Positions 19,616-29,699 are shown, counted from the first letter of the stretch. The stretch: 64,000 bases of DNA from Kallipyga gabonensis (GCF_001286805.1 NZ_CXYV01000002.1:682001-746000); one strand, 5' to 3'. Notes: generated by a model from the sequence alone, not told the origin. Made by a program: numbers and translations.

Positions 19616-20887
19616 ATGGCCCTATATTTGGCAATTATGGCCGGTTCTGTCTTTTTGGGGACAGAGCTTTTTGCCCTTCCTCTGCCCTTTGCTCAGTTGT
19701 CCATCTATCGGTTCATGGCCTTTCTCCTTATGCCGATGATGGTTTACCACCTTATCATCAGAAAAAAAGACCTGGTCTGGGAACCTCACCTGGGGGCATC
19801 CCGAATCTACCTGGGTTATCTTGCCTTCTTTGCCTTTTCCCTGGTCGGCATTCTCTGGGCAGAGTATAGACCGGAGTGGTTTCGGGCAAACTTTCTGATT
19901 TTCCTGGGATTACTTTCCATTACGGGTTTATTTTTCTATATCCGGACCATGAAAGAGTGGAGGCTGGTTTTTCACATTGTCTGGTGGTTTATGGTGGCCC
20001 TTCTTTTTATGGGCCTTTATGAGAGTTTGACCGGCCGCTATATTTTAGGCGATGAAGCTTTCATCACCTTATGGGGGGAGAACCGTGCCCCTTATGAAAG
20101 ACGGGTTGCCTTTACTATTTTTGCCAATCCCAACGATTTTGCCAGCTTTGTCACCGCTTTTGTCGCCTTATCCACGGTCAGGATTTTCAGGATTAAGAAT
20201 ATTCCCTCTCTGGTTTTTACCGTTTTTCTGATGGTAATTTCACTTGTGCTCGTCTATGAAAGTGAATCTCGCCTTTCCCTGGCTTGTTTGGGCCTTATCC
20301 TCATCCTTTTCATCTATTTGTCCTGGGTAAAGACCGACATCACCTTCCATTTGAATGGGGAGTGGGCCTTTATTCTCGCCGGAGTGGGCATCAGTCTTCG
20401 GGCTCTCTATCCGAAGATTGCTCAAGTGGTTTACATCATGACCAACCCGGGGACCCTTTCCTACACCTCCTCCGGCCAGATCCGATTAGGCTTGCTGAAA
20501 AATGGATTGGTTTTTCTCGCCCGATCTCACGGCCTGGGCATCGGGTCCGGCAATATTCGGCCGACCATGGTCGTTGATGCTATTTTTGAGACCGGGAAAA
20601 AAGCGGATCTTCATAACTGGTGGGGAGAGATCCTGGTGGGGAACGGCATTATCGGCTTCTTCATCTATTTGGTCACCTATATCCTGACCATTATGGGCTT
20701 GGTGGATCGAAGGAAGAATCCTCGTTTCCGTCCTGAGGCGAATGCCCTCCTGATTTTCGTCATTGTCTGGATTTTACTTTCCCAGATTTCATCAAACAAT
20801 ATGTCTGTCGAATGGCATTGGGTTATTTTCGGCCTGGTCATCAGCTTCCTTAAAGTAAGCGAATTAGAAGAGAGGAATGAACAATGA
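19616..20887 (+). CDS. O-antigen ligase/polymerase-like membrane protein (Wzy-like)
   Basis: 423 aa, about 10-12 membrane helices, with a large extracytoplasmic loop holding the family-type segment GSGNIRPTMV...LHNWWGEILVGNGIIGFFIYL (about 305-355), where the His in HNWW matches the conserved loop of the Wzy_C (O-antigen ligase) family. It likely joins repeat units outside the membrane. AAAGGAG precedes ATG 19616; its last codon overlaps the next gene. Confidence 0.85.
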   Translation: MALYLAIMAGSVFLGTELFALPLPFAQLSIYRFMAFLLMPMMVYHLIIRKKDLVWEPHLGASRIYLGYLAFFAFSLVGILWAEYRPEWFRANFLIFLGLLSITGLFFYIRTMKEWRLVFHIVWWFMVALLFMGLYESLTGRYILGDEAFITLWGENRAPYERRVAFTIFANPNDFASFVTAFVALSTVRIFRIKNIPSLVFTVFLMVISLVLVYESESRLSLACLGLILILFIYLSWVKTDITFHLNGEWAFILAGVGISLRALYPKIAQVVYIMTNPGTLSYTSSGQIRLGLLKNGLVFLARSHGLGIGSGNIRPTMVVDAIFETGKKADLHNWWGEILVGNGIIGFFIYLVTYILTIMGLVDRRKNPRFRPEANALLIFVIVWILLSQISSNNMSVEWHWVIFGLVISFLKVSELEERNEQ

Positions 20888-21924
20888 GTTTAACCGTAAT
20901 TATTAAAGAATTTTTCCGTCTCCTGCGTGAGAAGATCCTTCTGGTCGTCCTCTTTGTTGCCCTTTTTGGAGGCATGGCCTTCTTCTTGGGATCCAAACAG
21001 ATGAAAGAGGGTGGGACTGAAAAAGTTGTTGAAGAAGAAGTCGCCTATAAGGAAGTCCTGGCGAATGTCTATGCTCAGCAGCCGGCGGTCTTTGAAGTCT
21101 CCATCATGTACGATGGTGGAACCTACTTCAGCAATGCCGCACTTCTGGATGCCTATTTTTCCAGCCCTGATATGGTGAAGACCGCTCAGGCGAAAACAGG
21201 AATTCCCCTGGATAAATGGTATGAGGCGGAGATGTTCTTTTATGACCCCAGCCTTCGGGATGAACGGGGGGGAATCTTTGTTAACAGGAATCGAGCAAGT
21301 GAAGTACAGAAATTTTACGTGAATAATGGGGCAAGCGCAGAGGAAAACTTAAAACTGGCCAACTATTACTTTGATCAGATTATGGGAGGAGATGTTCCCA
21401 TTCTGACAAACACTCTTCGTTACGTCATCACCAGCCCTCACCTGATCGACCATGAAAGAGACGCTACCGGTCAGCTGATCAACGTTCCTGACCAGGTCAA
21501 GGTTAAGCGGGTGGGAACTTCCCCCAAAACCTTAGCCATGGCGGGAGCCATTTTAGGCCTGATTGGCATCTTCCTCCTCCTTTTCTTCTTCTATTTGCTC
21601 AAGGATACGATTCGCTATGCCTTCCAGTATGCCTGGACTATGGATGATGTATTCCTCATGTTTAACCGAAAGAAGGAAAAGGATCGAACCCGTCTTAAAG
21701 ATTTCTTCGCCCACAACCGGGGACAGGTTATCCTTGCTCAAAATGCCATAGAAGGTTTGGATAGCCTCCCTGACATCCTATCCTATTCGGGAGAGAAGGC
21801 AGCCATCCAATCCCTGGCAATCCTTATCGAAGAGGGGAAGACTTCCCGGTCCTGGTACAGTCACCAGCATGATTTGATCAAGCCCTATCACGTCCCAGTA
21901 TATGTCCTCCACGTCCGTAATTAG
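20884..21924 (+). CDS. Wzz-like membrane protein, degenerate polysaccharide co-polymerase
   Basis: 346 aa. Topology is that of a chain-length regulator: membrane helix 1 at about 15-36, an extracytoplasmic domain (about 40-215) and helix 2 at about 217-240 preceded by a Pro-containing segment (VGTSPKTLAMAGAILG), which is how Wzz/YveK-type proteins end. Unlike YveK it continues with ~105 cytoplasmic residues. That tail has no Walker A motif and no Tyr-rich end, so it is not a working BY-kinase as far as I can see. No family was recognised for it. The place between polymerase and dehydrogenase supports a role in polysaccharide assembly. Confidence 0.6.
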   Translation: MSLTVIIKEFFRLLREKILLVVLFVALFGGMAFFLGSKQMKEGGTEKVVEEEVAYKEVLANVYAQQPAVFEVSIMYDGGTYFSNAALLDAYFSSPDMVKTAQAKTGIPLDKWYEAEMFFYDPSLRDERGGIFVNRNRASEVQKFYVNNGASAEENLKLANYYFDQIMGGDVPILTNTLRYVITSPHLIDHERDATGQLINVPDQVKVKRVGTSPKTLAMAGAILGLIGIFLLLFFFYLLKDTIRYAFQYAWTMDDVFLMFNRKKEKDRTRLKDFFAHNRGQVILAQNAIEGLDSLPDILSYSGEKAAIQSLAILIEEGKTSRSWYSHQHDLIKPYHVPVYVLHVRN

Positions 21925-21956
21925 TTTGGCTTTCCAGTGAAGAGGAAAGAATATGG

Positions 21957-21962
21957 TAAAAT
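21957..21962 (+). promoter_or_regulatory. Candidate extended -10 box before the UDP-sugar dehydrogenase
   Basis: TGG-TAAAAT (TG at 21954-21955) without a clear -35 box, 79 bp upstream of the start. It could provide extra transcription inside the polysaccharide cluster. Confidence 0.35.
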
Positions 21963-22040
21963 AGATCCGTGCAGAATAAAGAGTTGAAAGATGGGATTAT
22001 TTCTGTCTTTACAGGTGAAGTATATTTTCAGGAGGATGCA

Positions 22041-23354
22041 ATGAAAGAGGAGATTCTGAAAAAAATAGAGGGAAAAGAAATGGTCTGCGGGGTTGCCGGT
22101 CTGGGTTATGTCGGCCTCCCTCTGGCTGTGGAAATGGCAAAGGCGGGTTTTCACACCATTGGTTTTGATGTCCAGGAAGCCAAGGTTAATAAGGTCAACC
22201 GGGGTGAAAACTATATCGGTGATATTCAAGACGATGACCTTGCCCAAAAGGTGAAAGAGGGGATCCTGGAGGCCACCTGTGACTTCAGTCGGGTGGGCGA
22301 TGTGGATTTTATTGCCATCTGCGTTCCAACCCCACTTGATATGTACCAGCAACCGGATATTTCTTATGTAAAATCCTCGACCGAATCCATTGGCCAATAC
22401 ATCACCGAAGGAACGACCGTGGTATTGGAATCCACCACCTACCCGGGAACCACCGAAGAACTCCTCCTTCCCATTTTAGAAGAGGAGTCAGGATTGGCCT
22501 GTGGAGAGGATTTCTTCCTGGGCTTTTCCCCCGAAAGAGTGGATCCGGGCAATGCGGTTTACAAGACCAAGAACACTCCAAAGGTGGTTGGCGGAATCGG
22601 AGAAGAGGCGACAGAGATTATCGCCGCCATGTACGAATCCATCCTGGACACGGACATCCACAAGGTGTCGTCACCGGCAGTCGCAGAGATGGAAAAGCTT
22701 TTGGAAAACACCTACCGCAATATCAATATCGGATTAGTGAATGAATTGGCCATGCTCTGCGATCGAATGGGGATTTCCATCTGGGAGGTCGTTGATGCGG
22801 CCAAGACCAAACCCTATGGCTTCCAGGCCTTTTATCCGGGCCCGGGCCTGGGAGGTCACTGCATCCCCCTGGATCCTTATTACCTCTCCTGGAAGGCCCG
22901 TGAATTCGGCTTCCACACCTCAATGATTGAAAGCTCCATGACCGTCAATGACCGGATGCCTGAGTATACGGTCGATCGTGCGGCTCGTCTTTTGAACGAC
23001 CAGGAGAAGTCCCTGAAGGGGTCCCGCGTTCTTTTATTGGGCGTGGCCTATAAAAATGACATTGATGACTACCGGGAAAGCCCGGCCATTGACGTCTACG
23101 AGATCCTGAAGGAAAGAGGAGCCAATGTGGATTTCTATGATCCCTATATTCCCTCCTTCAAGAGCCAGGGGCATGTTTATGAAGGCTTAAAGGAGCTCAC
23201 CGCTGACCAGGTTAAGGAAGCGGATTTGCTGGTCATCACCACGGCTCACCAGGCTTTCGATTATGATATGCTGGTGAAAAATGCCAAGATGATTTTTGAT
23301 ACGCGAAATGGAGTTCCCGGTGGCCATGCCCTGGAGAATGTCGAGGCCCTATGA
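22041..23354 (+). CDS. UDP-N-acetylhexosamine 6-dehydrogenase (WbpA/WecC-like nucleotide sugar dehydrogenase)
   Basis: 437 aa NAD-dependent enzyme oxidising C6 of a UDP-sugar to the uronic acid. The Rossmann motif GVAGLGYVGLPLAVEMA opens the protein (about residue 15). The catalytic cysteine C274 sits in GLGGHCIPLDPYYL, and the C-terminal half has GVAYKNDIDDYRESPA. The DPYYLSWKAREFGF sequence fits the UDP-GlcNAc/ManNAc branch rather than UDP-glucose dehydrogenase. ATG 22041 has GGAGG at 22031; a GTG frame opening at 21969 has no such site. It overlaps the next GT by 4 nt. The uronic sugar predicts an acidic surface polymer. Confidence 0.9.
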   Translation: MKEEILKKIEGKEMVCGVAGLGYVGLPLAVEMAKAGFHTIGFDVQEAKVNKVNRGENYIGDIQDDDLAQKVKEGILEATCDFSRVGDVDFIAICVPTPLDMYQQPDISYVKSSTESIGQYITEGTTVVLESTTYPGTTEELLLPILEEESGLACGEDFFLGFSPERVDPGNAVYKTKNTPKVVGGIGEEATEIIAAMYESILDTDIHKVSSPAVAEMEKLLENTYRNINIGLVNELAMLCDRMGISIWEVVDAAKTKPYGFQAFYPGPGLGGHCIPLDPYYLSWKAREFGFHTSMIESSMTVNDRMPEYTVDRAARLLNDQEKSLKGSRVLLLGVAYKNDIDDYRESPAIDVYEILKERGANVDFYDPYIPSFKSQGHVYEGLKELTADQVKEADLLVITTAHQAFDYDMLVKNAKMIFDTRNGVPGGHALENVEAL

Positions 23355-24619
23355 CCCGTCCGATGAAAATTTGGATTGTCAATAACCACGCTGTCCCCCC
23401 ACAACTGGGGGGACTTGTTCGCCATTACTATTTTTCCCACTACCTCCAGGAGTGGGGGCACTCGGTTCGCATTTTAACGGACTCCATGGTTCATAATACC
23501 GAAAAAAATTTTACGGCAAGGGGTCAACTGATCCGGGAAGTGGATTTTGATGACGTCACTTTTACCTTTGTTCGGGGGATGGATTACCACAAGAATGACT
23601 ACCGGCGGATCCTCAACGGTATTCAGTTTAACCGGAATTTAACCCGGGCCATGGACCAACTTTATTCAGCGGGGGAGAGACCGGATGTCATTTATGCTTC
23701 CTCGCCCACCCCTTTTTCCGGGCAAAAGGCGATGAAATTTGCACGAAAGCACGGGATTCCCTTTGTCTTTGAAGAAAGAGACCTCTGGCCCCTTTCCCTA
23801 GTGCAATATGGAAATTTGGAAAAAAAGATCCTAGCCAAGCCCATATTAGCCCATCTTTACCGTTTGGAACACCGTCTTCACGGTAATGCACAGGCTTCTA
23901 TTTTTACCATTTCAGGGGGAAAAGACTATATCAGGGATATGGGGTGGGATGATATTCCTCAAGACCGGATTCACTATATTAACAATGGGGTGGACCTGGA
24001 GGAATATCGAGAAAATCTTGCCCACGTTCATTACGAGGATGAGGACCTGGATGATCCTTCAACCTACAAGGTGGTCTATACCGGGTCCATACGGCGGATC
24101 TATGAAATTGATCGGATCTTAGACCTGGCTTTCGCCATCCGAGAGGAACTTCCCCAGGTTCGGTTTCTTTTCTATGGAGAAGGGCCTGAGCGTCCCCGGC
24201 TGGAAGAAAAAGCCAGGGCCATGGGGATCACCAATGTTCTTTTTAAGGGACGGGTACAAAAAAAGGAGATTCCTTCGATACTCAGTCGGGCGGATTTGAC
24301 CCTCAAACACCACAAAAAAGTCGGCCTTAACCAGTACGGATCTTCCAATAATAAGGTCTTCGAATATCTGGCTTCGGGAAGGCCTATCTTTTCCACGGTC
24401 TGGAACAATCACTCCGTCATTCGCTCGTATGATGTAGGCATTGAGTGCCCGGACCAGGAGGTGGAAACCATGGTAGAGGGGTTAAAAGAAGTCCTTTCCT
24501 GGGATGATGACCGTCTATCTGAGATGAAGCAAAGAGCAATAAAGGCTGCTGAGGACTTTGATTTTGAAAGCCTGAGCCATAGGCTGGAAAAGATTCTTTT
24601 CGAGGTTATTGAGCAGTAG
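23351..24619 (+). CDS. Glycosyltransferase family 4, WbuB-like
   Basis: 422 aa GT-B enzyme. The opening KIWIVNNHAVPPQLGGLVRHYYF resembles the WbuB type (amino-sugar transferases of O-antigen loci). The donor site shows YTGSIRRIYEIDRILDLA and GSSNNKVFEYLASGRPIFS (about 330-350). It is translationally coupled to the dehydrogenase through a 4-nt overlap, suggesting that it uses the product or a derivative of that enzyme. It is the last gene of the cluster. Confidence 0.87.
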   Translation: MTRPMKIWIVNNHAVPPQLGGLVRHYYFSHYLQEWGHSVRILTDSMVHNTEKNFTARGQLIREVDFDDVTFTFVRGMDYHKNDYRRILNGIQFNRNLTRAMDQLYSAGERPDVIYASSPTPFSGQKAMKFARKHGIPFVFEERDLWPLSLVQYGNLEKKILAKPILAHLYRLEHRLHGNAQASIFTISGGKDYIRDMGWDDIPQDRIHYINNGVDLEEYRENLAHVHYEDEDLDDPSTYKVVYTGSIRRIYEIDRILDLAFAIREELPQVRFLFYGEGPERPRLEEKARAMGITNVLFKGRVQKKEIPSILSRADLTLKHHKKVGLNQYGSSNNKVFEYLASGRPIFSTVWNNHSVIRSYDVGIECPDQEVETMVEGLKEVLSWDDDRLSEMKQRAIKAAEDFDFESLSHRLEKILFEVIEQ

Positions 24620-24673
24620 GAAGGCTATATTCTTACTTTTGGTCATCCGGTGGGAAAAACCATCTTCCGGAAT

Positions 24674-24702
24674 TTGCCCTGGCATGGCCTTTATGCTATA
24701 AT
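24674..24702 (+). promoter_or_regulatory. Promoter for rpmE
   Basis: TTGCCC at 24674-24679, exactly 17 bp, then TATAAT at 24697-24702. The roughly 120-nt leader that follows contains a small hairpin (CGGC...GCCG near 24748). Ribosomal protein leaders of this kind can be autoregulatory; that is only a possibility here. Confidence 0.8.
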
Positions 24703-24831
24703 TAATAGGCTATTCAGTTTAGGATCATCTTGAGTTATGGAAGGTCACGGCGAGCGAGGCCGTTGAAAATCCAAGGCCATCGAGTCGAGACAAATTGGAT
24801 AAAGATTCTACAGGGAGAAGAGGTGAGTGCA

Positions 24832-25035
24832 GTGCAGAAGGAAATCCAACCTGAATTCTACGAAGACGCCAAGGTCACTTGTGCTTGCGGTAATACCTTC
24901 ACAACAGGTTCCACCAAGAAGGAAGTTTCCGTCGAAGTTTGTTCCGAATGCCATCCTTTCTATACAGGAAAGCAGAAGACAGCGGAGCGTGGTGGACGGA
25001 TCGAACGCTTCAAGAAGAAGTACAATTTAGACTAG
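24832..25035 (+). CDS. rpmE: 50S ribosomal protein L31 (zinc-binding type)
   Basis: 67 aa, normal size. It keeps the zinc ligands CAC and CSEC (the C+ form), with the family ending [16 protein letters not shown]. The likely start is GTG 24832 (reads MQKEIQPEF, aligning with other L31 N-termini), with GAGGTGAG upstream; GTG 24823 is an alternative. The reading frame is open further upstream but has no support as coding. Monocistronic, with promoter and terminator. Confidence 0.95.
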   Translation: MQKEIQPEFYEDAKVTCACGNTFTTGSTKKEVSVEVCSECHPFYTGKQKTAERGGRIERFKKKYNLD

Positions 25036-25044
25036 CAAGCATGA

Positions 25045-25072
25045 AAGGTCAGCGGTCGCTGGCCTTTTTTTA
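25045..25072 (+). terminator. Rho-independent terminator after rpmE
   Basis: AAGGTCAGCG-gt-CGCTGGCCTT followed by TTTTT; 10-bp stem with one wobble pair. Confidence 0.9.
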
Positions 25073-25128
25073 TTTTTACATTTTCGTATTTATTCAAGTA
25101 TTCTTTTATTGAAAGGCGAGGCCGCTCC

Positions 25129-25983
25129 ATGAACATCAATCAAGCGAAGATCCTTTTTCCTCAGGGAGAGGGAGATATTGCCCTATCCTATGTATTGGAG
25201 CGACCTCTGTCTTGGATTCGGACCGCGGGGGACATAGAACTGTCGAAAGTCCAGGAAGAGGAGGTCTGCCAAAAAGCCCGGGACAGGCAGTCCGGACGAC
25301 CCCTCCAGTATGTTTTAGGGCGGTGGGACTTCTACGGAAGGACTTTTCTGGTCGATGAGCGGGCACTTATTCCACGCCCGGAGACGGAGCTCTTAGTGGA
25401 GGCCGTTTTCGAGGAAATGCGGTCGGGCGACCGTATTTTGGATCTGGGAACCGGATCGGGAATTATTCCCCTTACCCTCGCTTTGGAAGCCCGAAATAAA
25501 GGGGTTCAATGGGGTAAAATGATGGGGAGTGACTTATCCGGGGAAGCCTTGGAATTGGCCAGGGAGAACCAAGCCTTTCTTCATCTGCCGGAAAGGGATG
25601 TGGAGTGGGTCCATGGGGACCTTTTTGAAGCCCTGGCTGAGAATGAAGCTCCTTTTGATTGGATTATTTCCAATCCGCCTTATGTGGATCCGGACCTAAA
25701 GGGAAATCTTCAAAAAGAACTGGACTATGAGCCGGACCTGGCCCTTTATGCATCTGACCATGGCCGGGCCGTTTACGAGAGGATCCTGGCCCAATCTCCT
25801 TTCTATCTCAAGGAGGGGGGATGGCTGGCCCTGGAGATCGGGGACGACCAGGGAGAATGGATTCGAGACCGCCTCGAAGAGCGGGGCTTCGATGACATTG
25901 AAATACGGAAAGATTACAGCCACCGAGACCGGATGGCTTTTGGACGATGGAGACAAGGGAGGGAATCATGTTTGAGAACTTAA
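25129..25983 (+). CDS. prmC: Release factor glutamine methyltransferase PrmC
   Basis: 284 aa SAM-dependent enzyme that N5-methylates the Gln of the GGQ loop in RF1 and RF2. The N-terminal substrate-binding helical domain (about 1-90, ending in [16 protein letters not shown]) precedes the methyltransferase fold: [10 protein letters not shown], the SAM motif [16 protein letters not shown] (about 103) and the catalytic NPPY at 182-185. It overlaps prfA by 16 nt, so enzyme and substrate are co-expressed; RF2 lies about 21 kb upstream. Confidence 0.96.
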   Translation: MNINQAKILFPQGEGDIALSYVLERPLSWIRTAGDIELSKVQEEEVCQKARDRQSGRPLQYVLGRWDFYGRTFLVDERALIPRPETELLVEAVFEEMRSGDRILDLGTGSGIIPLTLALEARNKGVQWGKMMGSDLSGEALELARENQAFLHLPERDVEWVHGDLFEALAENEAPFDWIISNPPYVDPDLKGNLQKELDYEPDLALYASDHGRAVYERILAQSPFYLKEGGWLALEIGDDQGEWIRDRLEERGFDDIEIRKDYSHRDRMAFGRWRQGRESCLRT

Positions 25984-27059
25984 AAGATGTTAACGAACGT
26001 CTTCGGGCAATGGAAGCCAGGCTGGCGGATCCGGATCTCTTATCCGATATGGATCGTTGGCGGGTGGTCAACCGGGACTACAATGCCCTTAAGCCCATTG
26101 CGGAGACCTATAATAGATATGAAGAAGCCGTGGCTAAGGTCCGAGAAGACGAAGAAATGCTGGAAGTTGCTGAGGACCCCGAAATGGTGGATATGCTTCA
26201 GATGGACAAGGAGGAAAATCGGATCCTGTCTGGAAAACTGGAGGAGGAGCTGAAAATCCTCCTCATCCCCAAGGACCCCAACGACTACAAAAATGTCATT
26301 GTGGAAATTCGTGCCGGAGCGGGGGGCGATGAGGCCGGTCTCTTTGCCGGCGACCTCTACCGGATGTACCATATGTATGCCGACAAGCAGGGTTACGCGA
26401 CCGAAGAGATTGATGCCCAAAGCCAGGGCATCGGTGGGATCCGCGAGGCCACCTTCATGATGAAGGGGGAGGGAGCCTACTCCAGGATGAAGTATGAATC
26501 CGGGGTTCACCGGGTCCAGCGGGTTCCGGAAACGGAGTCCCAGGGCCGAATCCAGACCTCTACAGCTACAGTTGCCGTCCTCCCGGAGGCGGAAGAGGTG
26601 GATGTGGAGATTGATCCCAACGATATTCGGGTGGATGTTTACCGGTCCACGGGCCATGGGGGACAGTGCGTCAATACGACGGACTCGGCAGTTCGCCTGA
26701 CCCATGAGCCAACAGGGATTGTAGTGACCTGCCAGGACGAAAAATCTCAAATTAAGAATAAGGCCAAGGCTATGCAGGTTCTCCGTGCCCGTCTTTATGA
26801 GATGAAACTGGAAGAGCAGCAAAAGGAATTATCCGAGGACCGAAAGAGCCAGGTGGGAACGGGAGACCGGTCCGAGCGGATCCGGACCTACAATTTTCAG
26901 CAGGGCCGGGTGACCGACCACCGGATTAACCGGACCATCTACCAGCTCCAGGACTTTTTGGATGGAGACATTGAAGAGATGATTCACGCCCTTCAGCTGG
27001 AAGATCAGATGAAGAAACTGGACATGATGACCAGGAAAAGCGGAAGCCAAAACGAATAA
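25968..27059 (+). CDS. prfA: Peptide chain release factor 1
   Basis: 363 aa, normal length. It reads UAA and UAG through the PxT tripeptide, here PET at 187-189, and triggers hydrolysis by GGQ at 231-233 ([15 protein letters not shown]). ATG 25968 has AAGGGAGG upstream and lies inside prmC; a longer frame from 25947 has no ribosome binding site. Confidence 0.97.
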   Translation: MFENLKDVNERLRAMEARLADPDLLSDMDRWRVVNRDYNALKPIAETYNRYEEAVAKVREDEEMLEVAEDPEMVDMLQMDKEENRILSGKLEEELKILLIPKDPNDYKNVIVEIRAGAGGDEAGLFAGDLYRMYHMYADKQGYATEEIDAQSQGIGGIREATFMMKGEGAYSRMKYESGVHRVQRVPETESQGRIQTSTATVAVLPEAEEVDVEIDPNDIRVDVYRSTGHGGQCVNTTDSAVRLTHEPTGIVVTCQDEKSQIKNKAKAMQVLRARLYEMKLEEQQKELSEDRKSQVGTGDRSERIRTYNFQQGRVTDHRINRTIYQLQDFLDGDIEEMIHALQLEDQMKKLDMMTRKSGSQNE

Positions 27060-27076
27060 GAGCAGATGGAGGAGAT

Positions 27077-29464
27077 ATGGATAAAGACGCATTTATGACA
27101 GAACTCGAGGCCCACCTGCAAACGAAATTTTCAACGGATTTTGAACACGCCAGCGATTACGAAAAGTATGGTGCCTTATCTTCCCTGGTCATGACTAAGG
27201 TCCAGGACGAGTGGGTGGCAAGCCGAAATAAAGCCCGGAAAATTCGGAATGAATACTATTTTTCAGCGGAATTTTTGATTGGACGTTCCCTGGGCAACAA
27301 TTTACTTAACCTGGGCATCTTGGATGAGGTCAAGGAAGTCCTTCAGTCCATGGGGGTAGACTTCGAGGATTTGGAAGACCAGGAAGAGGATGCTGCCCTG
27401 GGAAATGGCGGTTTGGGCCGTTTAGCCGCTTGTTTCATTGACTCGGCGGCTTCCATGGGCATGCCGGTACAGGGGTATGGGGTTCGCTATTCTCAAGGTA
27501 TCTTCAAGCAGACCTTTGTCGATGGCTTCCAGCGAGAGCTGGGGGATGACTGGCTCCGACGGGGAGATTTCTGGTCCATCCGCAAGGACAAGTATGCTCG
27601 TCCGGTTCGATTCCGAGACGAAGTCGTCATGGCTGTCCCCTATGATATGCCCATCGTCGGCTTTCAAAACGGGGTGGTCAATACCCTCCGCCTCTGGCAG
27701 GCCGAGCCCATCGATTCGGGCTTCAACTTCGACCTCTTTAATAACTTCCAATATTCGGATGCTATCGCGGGGATGAACCGGGCCCATGATATTACCCGGG
27801 TCCTCTATCCTAATGATATTCAGCGAGCCGGGAAGGTCCTCCGTCTCAAGCAGCAGTATTTTTTCACCTCGGCTTCCATCCAGGACCTGGTCATCCGTTA
27901 TAAGAAAAATTTCCCGGGGGATCGCAAATTCGACCACTTCTCCGATATGACCGCCATCCAGCTCAATGACACCCATCCCGTCATTGCTATCCCTGAGCTC
28001 ATGCGGATCCTGATCGATGAAGAGGGCCTGTCCTGGGATCGGGCTTATGAGATTGCGGGCCAGACTTTTGCCTTTACCAACCACACCGTCCTCCAGGAAG
28101 CCCTGGAAAAGTGGCCCCTGGATATTGTCGATGAGGTCTCTCCCCGTTGTCTGACCCTGATTAAAGAGATTGATGCCAAGATGATTTCCGACCTGGAGGC
28201 CCATTATGGGCAGGGTGGGGATAGTCTGGGTCAATACCGGATCATCCATGATGGGGTAGTGGAGATGGCCTACCTGGCGGTTTGGATGTCCACTTCCGTC
28301 AACGGGGTTGCTCGGATCCATACCTCTATTCTCAAAGCGGAGACCCTTAGCCAGTGGTTCAAACTCTTCCCGGATAAGTTTAATAACAAGACAAATGGGG
28401 TTACTCCCCGTCGTTGGCTGATGTATGCTAACCCTGATTTAGCCGGATTTATCAGCCGGAAGCTGGGTTCTGATGACTGGCACCATGACCTCACCCTGCT
28501 CAAGGGACTGGAAAAGTACATGGATGATGAGGAGACCCTCAAGGAACTCAATGCCATCAAGTATCGGAGAAAAAAGGATTTGGCCGATTACGTCCTCCGC
28601 ACCGAGGGGATTGACGTTGATCCGGATTCCATTTTCGACATCCAGATCAAACGCCTCCATGAGTACAAACGTCAGCTCCTTAACGCTTTTCACATCCTTT
28701 ATCTTTACAACCAGCTCAAAAGAAATCCGGGCATGGACATGGTCCCCAGAACCTTCTTCTTCGGGGCTAAGGCAGCACCGGGTTACTTCCGGGCCAAGGC
28801 CATCATTAAGTTCATCAACGAGATTGCCCATACGGTCAATTCAGACCCCGATACCAGAGGCAAGCTCCGGGTGGTTTTCCTTCAAAATTACCGGGTTTCT
28901 TCGGCGGAGAAACTCTTCCCGGCTGCGGACGTATCGGAGCAGATTTCCACTGCCGGCAAAGAAGCCTCAGGTACGGGCTGCATGAAGTTCATGATGAATG
29001 CCACTCCAACCCTGGGAACCTATGATGGAGCAAATATTGAGATCTTCCGGGAGGCCGGTGAAGAGAATAACTATCGCTTCGGAGCTACGGTGGAGGAGCT
29101 CAATTCCATGGCTGACTCTTACAATCCCAAGGAATACTATTTTAAGGACCGGGAAATCAAGCAGGTGGTGGATTACCTCCTGGATGATCGAACCTTCCAT
29201 GACAACGGGACTTTTATGTTCCTGGATATTTACAATTCTCTGGTCAAACCCCAACACGGAGAACGGGGAGACCAGTACTATGTTCTCTATGACTTCCGAA
29301 AGTATGCGGAGGCTCAGGAGAAGATCGACAAGGATTATCGTGACCGTCTGGGCTGGGCAAGAAAGTGCCTGGCCAACCTGGCTAATTCCGGCTATTTTTC
29401 TTCTGACCGGACGATAGGAGAATATGCCCGGGAAATTTGGAAGATCGATCCCATGGGCGTGTGA
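27077..29464 (+). CDS. glgP: Glycogen/starch phosphorylase
   Basis: 795 aa PLP-dependent enzyme releasing glucose-1-phosphate from alpha-1,4-glucan ends. N-terminal landmarks RNEYYFSAEFLIGRSLGNNLLNL and ALGNGGLGRLAACFIDS; the PLP lysine is K637 in EASGTGCMKFMMNATPTLGT. ATG 27077 follows GGAGGAG, 17 nt after prfA. No other glycogen gene lies nearby. Confidence 0.96.
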   Translation: MDKDAFMTELEAHLQTKFSTDFEHASDYEKYGALSSLVMTKVQDEWVASRNKARKIRNEYYFSAEFLIGRSLGNNLLNLGILDEVKEVLQSMGVDFEDLEDQEEDAALGNGGLGRLAACFIDSAASMGMPVQGYGVRYSQGIFKQTFVDGFQRELGDDWLRRGDFWSIRKDKYARPVRFRDEVVMAVPYDMPIVGFQNGVVNTLRLWQAEPIDSGFNFDLFNNFQYSDAIAGMNRAHDITRVLYPNDIQRAGKVLRLKQQYFFTSASIQDLVIRYKKNFPGDRKFDHFSDMTAIQLNDTHPVIAIPELMRILIDEEGLSWDRAYEIAGQTFAFTNHTVLQEALEKWPLDIVDEVSPRCLTLIKEIDAKMISDLEAHYGQGGDSLGQYRIIHDGVVEMAYLAVWMSTSVNGVARIHTSILKAETLSQWFKLFPDKFNNKTNGVTPRRWLMYANPDLAGFISRKLGSDDWHHDLTLLKGLEKYMDDEETLKELNAIKYRRKKDLADYVLRTEGIDVDPDSIFDIQIKRLHEYKRQLLNAFHILYLYNQLKRNPGMDMVPRTFFFGAKAAPGYFRAKAIIKFINEIAHTVNSDPDTRGKLRVVFLQNYRVSSAEKLFPAADVSEQISTAGKEASGTGCMKFMMNATPTLGTYDGANIEIFREAGEENNYRFGATVEELNSMADSYNPKEYYFKDREIKQVVDYLLDDRTFHDNGTFMFLDIYNSLVKPQHGERGDQYYVLYDFRKYAEAQEKIDKDYRDRLGWARKCLANLANSGYFSSDRTIGEYAREIWKIDPMGV

Positions 29465-29500
29465 ATTTGTGCCAAAAACGAAAAAAAGTTAATTAATTTA

Positions 29501-29531
29501 TGGTCTCGGGCTTCCCGAGACCATTTTTTTT
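29501..29531 (+). terminator. Rho-independent terminator after glgP
   Basis: TGGTCTCGG, short loop, CCGAGACCA, then eight or more Ts. Confidence 0.92.
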
Positions 29532-29623
29532 GATAGAATAAGAAAGAACAGGATAAAGTTTATGAGGCAGGGCAGGTTTCATCGGCCCAAATGCTTTCAA
29601 ATAATCCTTTTACACAATTTTTT

Positions 29624-29640
29624 CTTATTGTTTTAATAAG
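29624..29640 (+). promoter_or_regulatory. Small dyad upstream of the LCP gene
   Basis: CTTATT-gtttt-AATAAG, an AT-rich perfect inverted repeat about 60 bp before the start. It could be an operator; nothing else supports this. Confidence 0.25.
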
Positions 29641-29699
29641 ATATTTGGGATGGTTTGTATCTCTGGTCATTCATCTTCAACAGATAAACAGGAGTTCAT

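Noticed and set aside
24730-24831. N-terminal 34-residue extension of rpmE
   Set aside because: L31 proteins are about 66-70 aa and begin like MQKEIQPEF; the extension covers the leader region.
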